From: Dehalococcoidia bacterium
GTDB lineage: Bacteria; Chloroflexota; Dehalococcoidia; GIF9; UBA5629
NCBI GenBank assembly: GCA_003142375.1
Contig: PLME01000005.1
Location: 63,180 to 114,581, forward strand
Length of the DNA stretch: 51,402 bases
Direction of reading: 5' to 3'
Shown: in pieces, positions 49,799 through 51,402 of the stretch
Numbering within the stretch: position 1 is the first letter of the stretch
Layout: the number at the start of each line of letters is the position of its first letter
Position numbers and translations under genes: made by a program
Notes under the pieces: generated by a model
Databases searched by the model: none
Told to the model about the DNA's origin: nothing
What the model saw: only the letters and a program-made list of their open reading frames with translations

Positions 49799-51402
49799 TC
49801 AGCGGGCGGCCAGCAGCATGATCAGCACAAATATTAGAATGAGGAAAACACCCAGGACCACCCAGATAAACATCGGTATTTCTGTGGTTGGGCCGGGTCC
49901 GGGGCCGCTACCCGGGGTAGTGAAGGAGGTGGCCGCACCGTAAACTGATCGGGACCCGCCCGTGGGATTCATGGCAACGGCATGGTAATAGTAGGTCCTG
50001 CCCGGCGCCAGGCCGGCCACGGCCGAGCTAAAATTGCCGGGGCCGGTCATCTGCTGCAAATCGGTGGAGTTGCCGAAATCGGCGGTGGTGCCATATTCAA
50101 ACCAGACCTGGACAAACGATGTGTTTCCCAGGTTACCCATTGCGCCGTTGACCACCGCGGTCGAGGCGGTAATGCTGCTGGCGGGTGAAGTCACCACCGA
50201 GATATTGGAATTGGATACGGTGGAGAAGACCTGTTGTGAGCCGTATACCTTGGTGCCGTCCTGCGTCTGCGCCATAGCCTGGTAATAGTAGTCTATGCCT
50301 GTATTCAGGCCGGTTATCTGGGCTGAGAAACCCTGCGGCATGGTAATGGTCTGATAGGCCGTGGTCTTGCCGTAGCTGGGCGACGTGCCGTAGTTAAACC
50401 AGACCTGGACAGATGGTAAGTTGCCGATCGAGCTGACAAAACCGTTCAATGTAGCCATATTGGTGGCGACACTGCTGGCCGGGTTGGTCGAAATATTTAC
50501 GGGGACCGAGCCGCCGGTCTGGAAGACGCTGTACTGGCCGAAACTTTGGTTTCCATTGCCGATGGCTACTGCGCGGTAATAATAGGTGAAGCCGGACTGT
50601 AACCTGCTGACATTGAAGCTGAAGTTGCCCGGCGTGGTCATGTTCTGCTGGGGGGTGGAGTTGCCGAAAGTGGTGTCGGTTCCATACTCGAACCATACGT
50701 AGGTATTGGGGCTGGAACCTGTGGAGGTCAGGAATCCGTTCAGGGTCGCCGACTTCTGTCCGACGTTGCTGGCAGACGATGTACTGACCTTGACGCCGGG
50801 TGAGGAAGTGGTGGTAAATACAGCATCGAAACCATGCACCGTAACACCGCCCGCCGCCGAAGGAGCTGCCAGCGCTCGGAAGTGATATAAGGTGCCGGGA
50901 TTAAGCCCCTGCAGGGTTCCGCTGAACGTGCCGGGACTGTACTGGGTCTGCATCCCGGTTGTCTGGCCGTAAGCGGTGGTTGTGCCCCACTCAAACCATA
51001 CGTAAGCGCTCCCATAGTCTCCCAGAGAATTGAGGTACCCGTTGATATTAGCCGACGTGCCGGTTACGCCGCTCTGCGCGCCCGTGCTTACGGAAAGTGT
51101 GCCGCCGCCGGACGTGTAGAAAGTGCTTGTATCACCATATACCGGAGCCACACCGATAACATCGGGTTTGGCGACGGCCTGGAAATAGTAAGTTGTGTTG
51201 GGGGCCAGCCCGGATATGGGTATATCGAAGGAGCCGGGGCCGTACATAACCTGCGACCCGGTAGTGCTCTGCATGGAGGAGTAATTTCCCCATTTGAAAT
51301 AGACTGTGACGGTGTTGTAAGGGCCCATGCCCGATAGGTAGCCCCTTAAGGTAGCCGTGCTGGAAGTGACATCCGAAGCCGAGCTCGTGGAGATCTCAAT
51401 AG
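49799..51402 (-). CDS. Surface protein of tandem fibronectin-III-like repeats with C-terminal membrane anchor (5' end beyond the window)
   Basis: The frame stays open to base 51402, so the N-terminus is outside; an internal ATG at 51328 is not the real start, because the repeat pattern continues above it ('SSASDVTSSTATLRGYLSGMG'). At least five repeats of about 92-95 residues are visible. Each has 'ATLNGFLSSLG', then 'VQVWFEYGTT..FGNST', an 'MTGPGNFS' turn, 'GLAPGRTYYYHAVA' and 'VYGAATSFTT'. These are the marks of FN3-like domains of bacterial surface proteins. The last 35 residues after a GPGPG linker are one hydrophobic helix, so it is anchored in the membrane with the repeats outside. A terminator follows. 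Role probably adhesion or matrix binding. Confidence 0.9.
   Translation of the reverse strand, partial: IEISTSSASDVTSSTATLRGYLSGMGPYNTVTVYFKWGNYSSMQSTTGSQVMYGPGSFDIPISGLAPNTTYYFQAVAKPDVIGVAPVYGDTSTFYTSGGGTLSVSTGAQSGVTGTSANINGYLNSLGDYGSAYVWFEWGTTTAYGQTTGMQTQYSPGTFSGTLQGLNPGTLYHFRALAAPSAAGGVTVHGFDAVFTTTSSPGVKVSTSSASNVGQKSATLNGFLTSTGSSPNTYVWFEYGTDTTFGNSTPQQNMTTPGNFSFNVSRLQSGFTYYYRAVAIGNGNQSFGQYSVFQTGGSVPVNISTNPASSVATNMATLNGFVSSIGNLPSVQVWFNYGTSPSYGKTTAYQTITMPQGFSAQITGLNTGIDYYYQAMAQTQDGTKVYGSQQVFSTVSNSNISVVTSPASSITASTAVVNGAMGNLGNTSFVQVWFEYGTTADFGNSTDLQQMTGPGNFSSAVAGLAPGRTYYYHAVAMNPTGGSRSVYGAATSFTTPGSGPGPGPTTEIPMFIWVVLGVFLILIFVLIMLLAAR

Overview
The window looks like a piece of chromosome from a strictly anaerobic, fermentative or syntrophic bacterium, most likely an uncultured Chloroflexota (Dehalococcoidia-like). 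This is inference from gene content: a glycyl radical enzyme with its activase, rubrerythrin, a fused B12 acyl-CoA mutase, an NDP-forming acyl-CoA synthetase, a citrate/homocitrate-synthase-like enzyme and many small lipoproteins with Ig/PKD-like folds. No rRNA, tRNA, phage, insertion sequence or CRISPR array was seen.

Layout. 1-2 kb: end of a lipoprotein, then a PadR regulator divergent from an alpha/beta hydrolase, with a palindromic operator between them. 2-6.4 kb: leftward operon of glycyl radical enzyme, activase and a PPOX-fold protein, with a clear sigma70-type promoter. 6.6-8.8 kb: mtaB, a DUF167 gene and a transglutaminase-like gene. 8.8-20.4 kb: lipoproteins, peroxiredoxin, acyl-CoA dehydrogenase, icmF, a damaged-looking TrkA_C membrane gene, a PAC2 protein, a pair of PKD lipoproteins, an acyl-CoA synthetase and rubrerythrin. 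20.6-25 kb: an APC permease, then a three-gene set of an unusual Nramp homologue, a tiny membrane protein and a soluble PRC-barrel/MgtE-N/CBS protein, which I read as a candidate Mg2+ uptake module. 25-30 kb: a lone pilin, a CbbQ/CbbO (NorQ/NorD)-type ATPase/VWA pair, a new His-His repeat protein and a DUF5752 protein.

30-35.7 kb: a compact leftward operon of a lysine 2,3-aminomutase-type enzyme, two D-Ala-D-Ala-ligase-like ATP-grasp enzymes and a GNAT acetyltransferase, followed by a 5'-nucleotidase-like lipoprotein. It has a near-consensus promoter. The aminomutase keeps both Asp residues that recognise lysine, so the operon probably makes and conjugates beta-lysine. 35.8-37.1 kb: a PurM/HypE-superfamily gene behind a TPP riboswitch with its own terminator, which ties an uncharacterised family to thiamine.

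37-48.3 kb: a TPR lipoprotein, a MacAB-type ABC export cluster with two long adaptors, a block of palindromic repeats, an SCP2-like protein and a histidine kinase/response regulator pair. Two nearly identical AT-rich boxes, each with two half-sites 11 bp apart, lie on either side of the two-component genes and look like binding sites for the regulator. 48.4-51.4 kb: a DRE-TIM citrate/homocitrate-type synthase and a membrane-anchored surface protein of fibronectin-like repeats that runs off the window.

The best candidates for undescribed biology are the beta-lysine/ATP-grasp/GNAT operon, the TPP-riboswitch PurM-like gene, and the Nramp/split-MgtE module.
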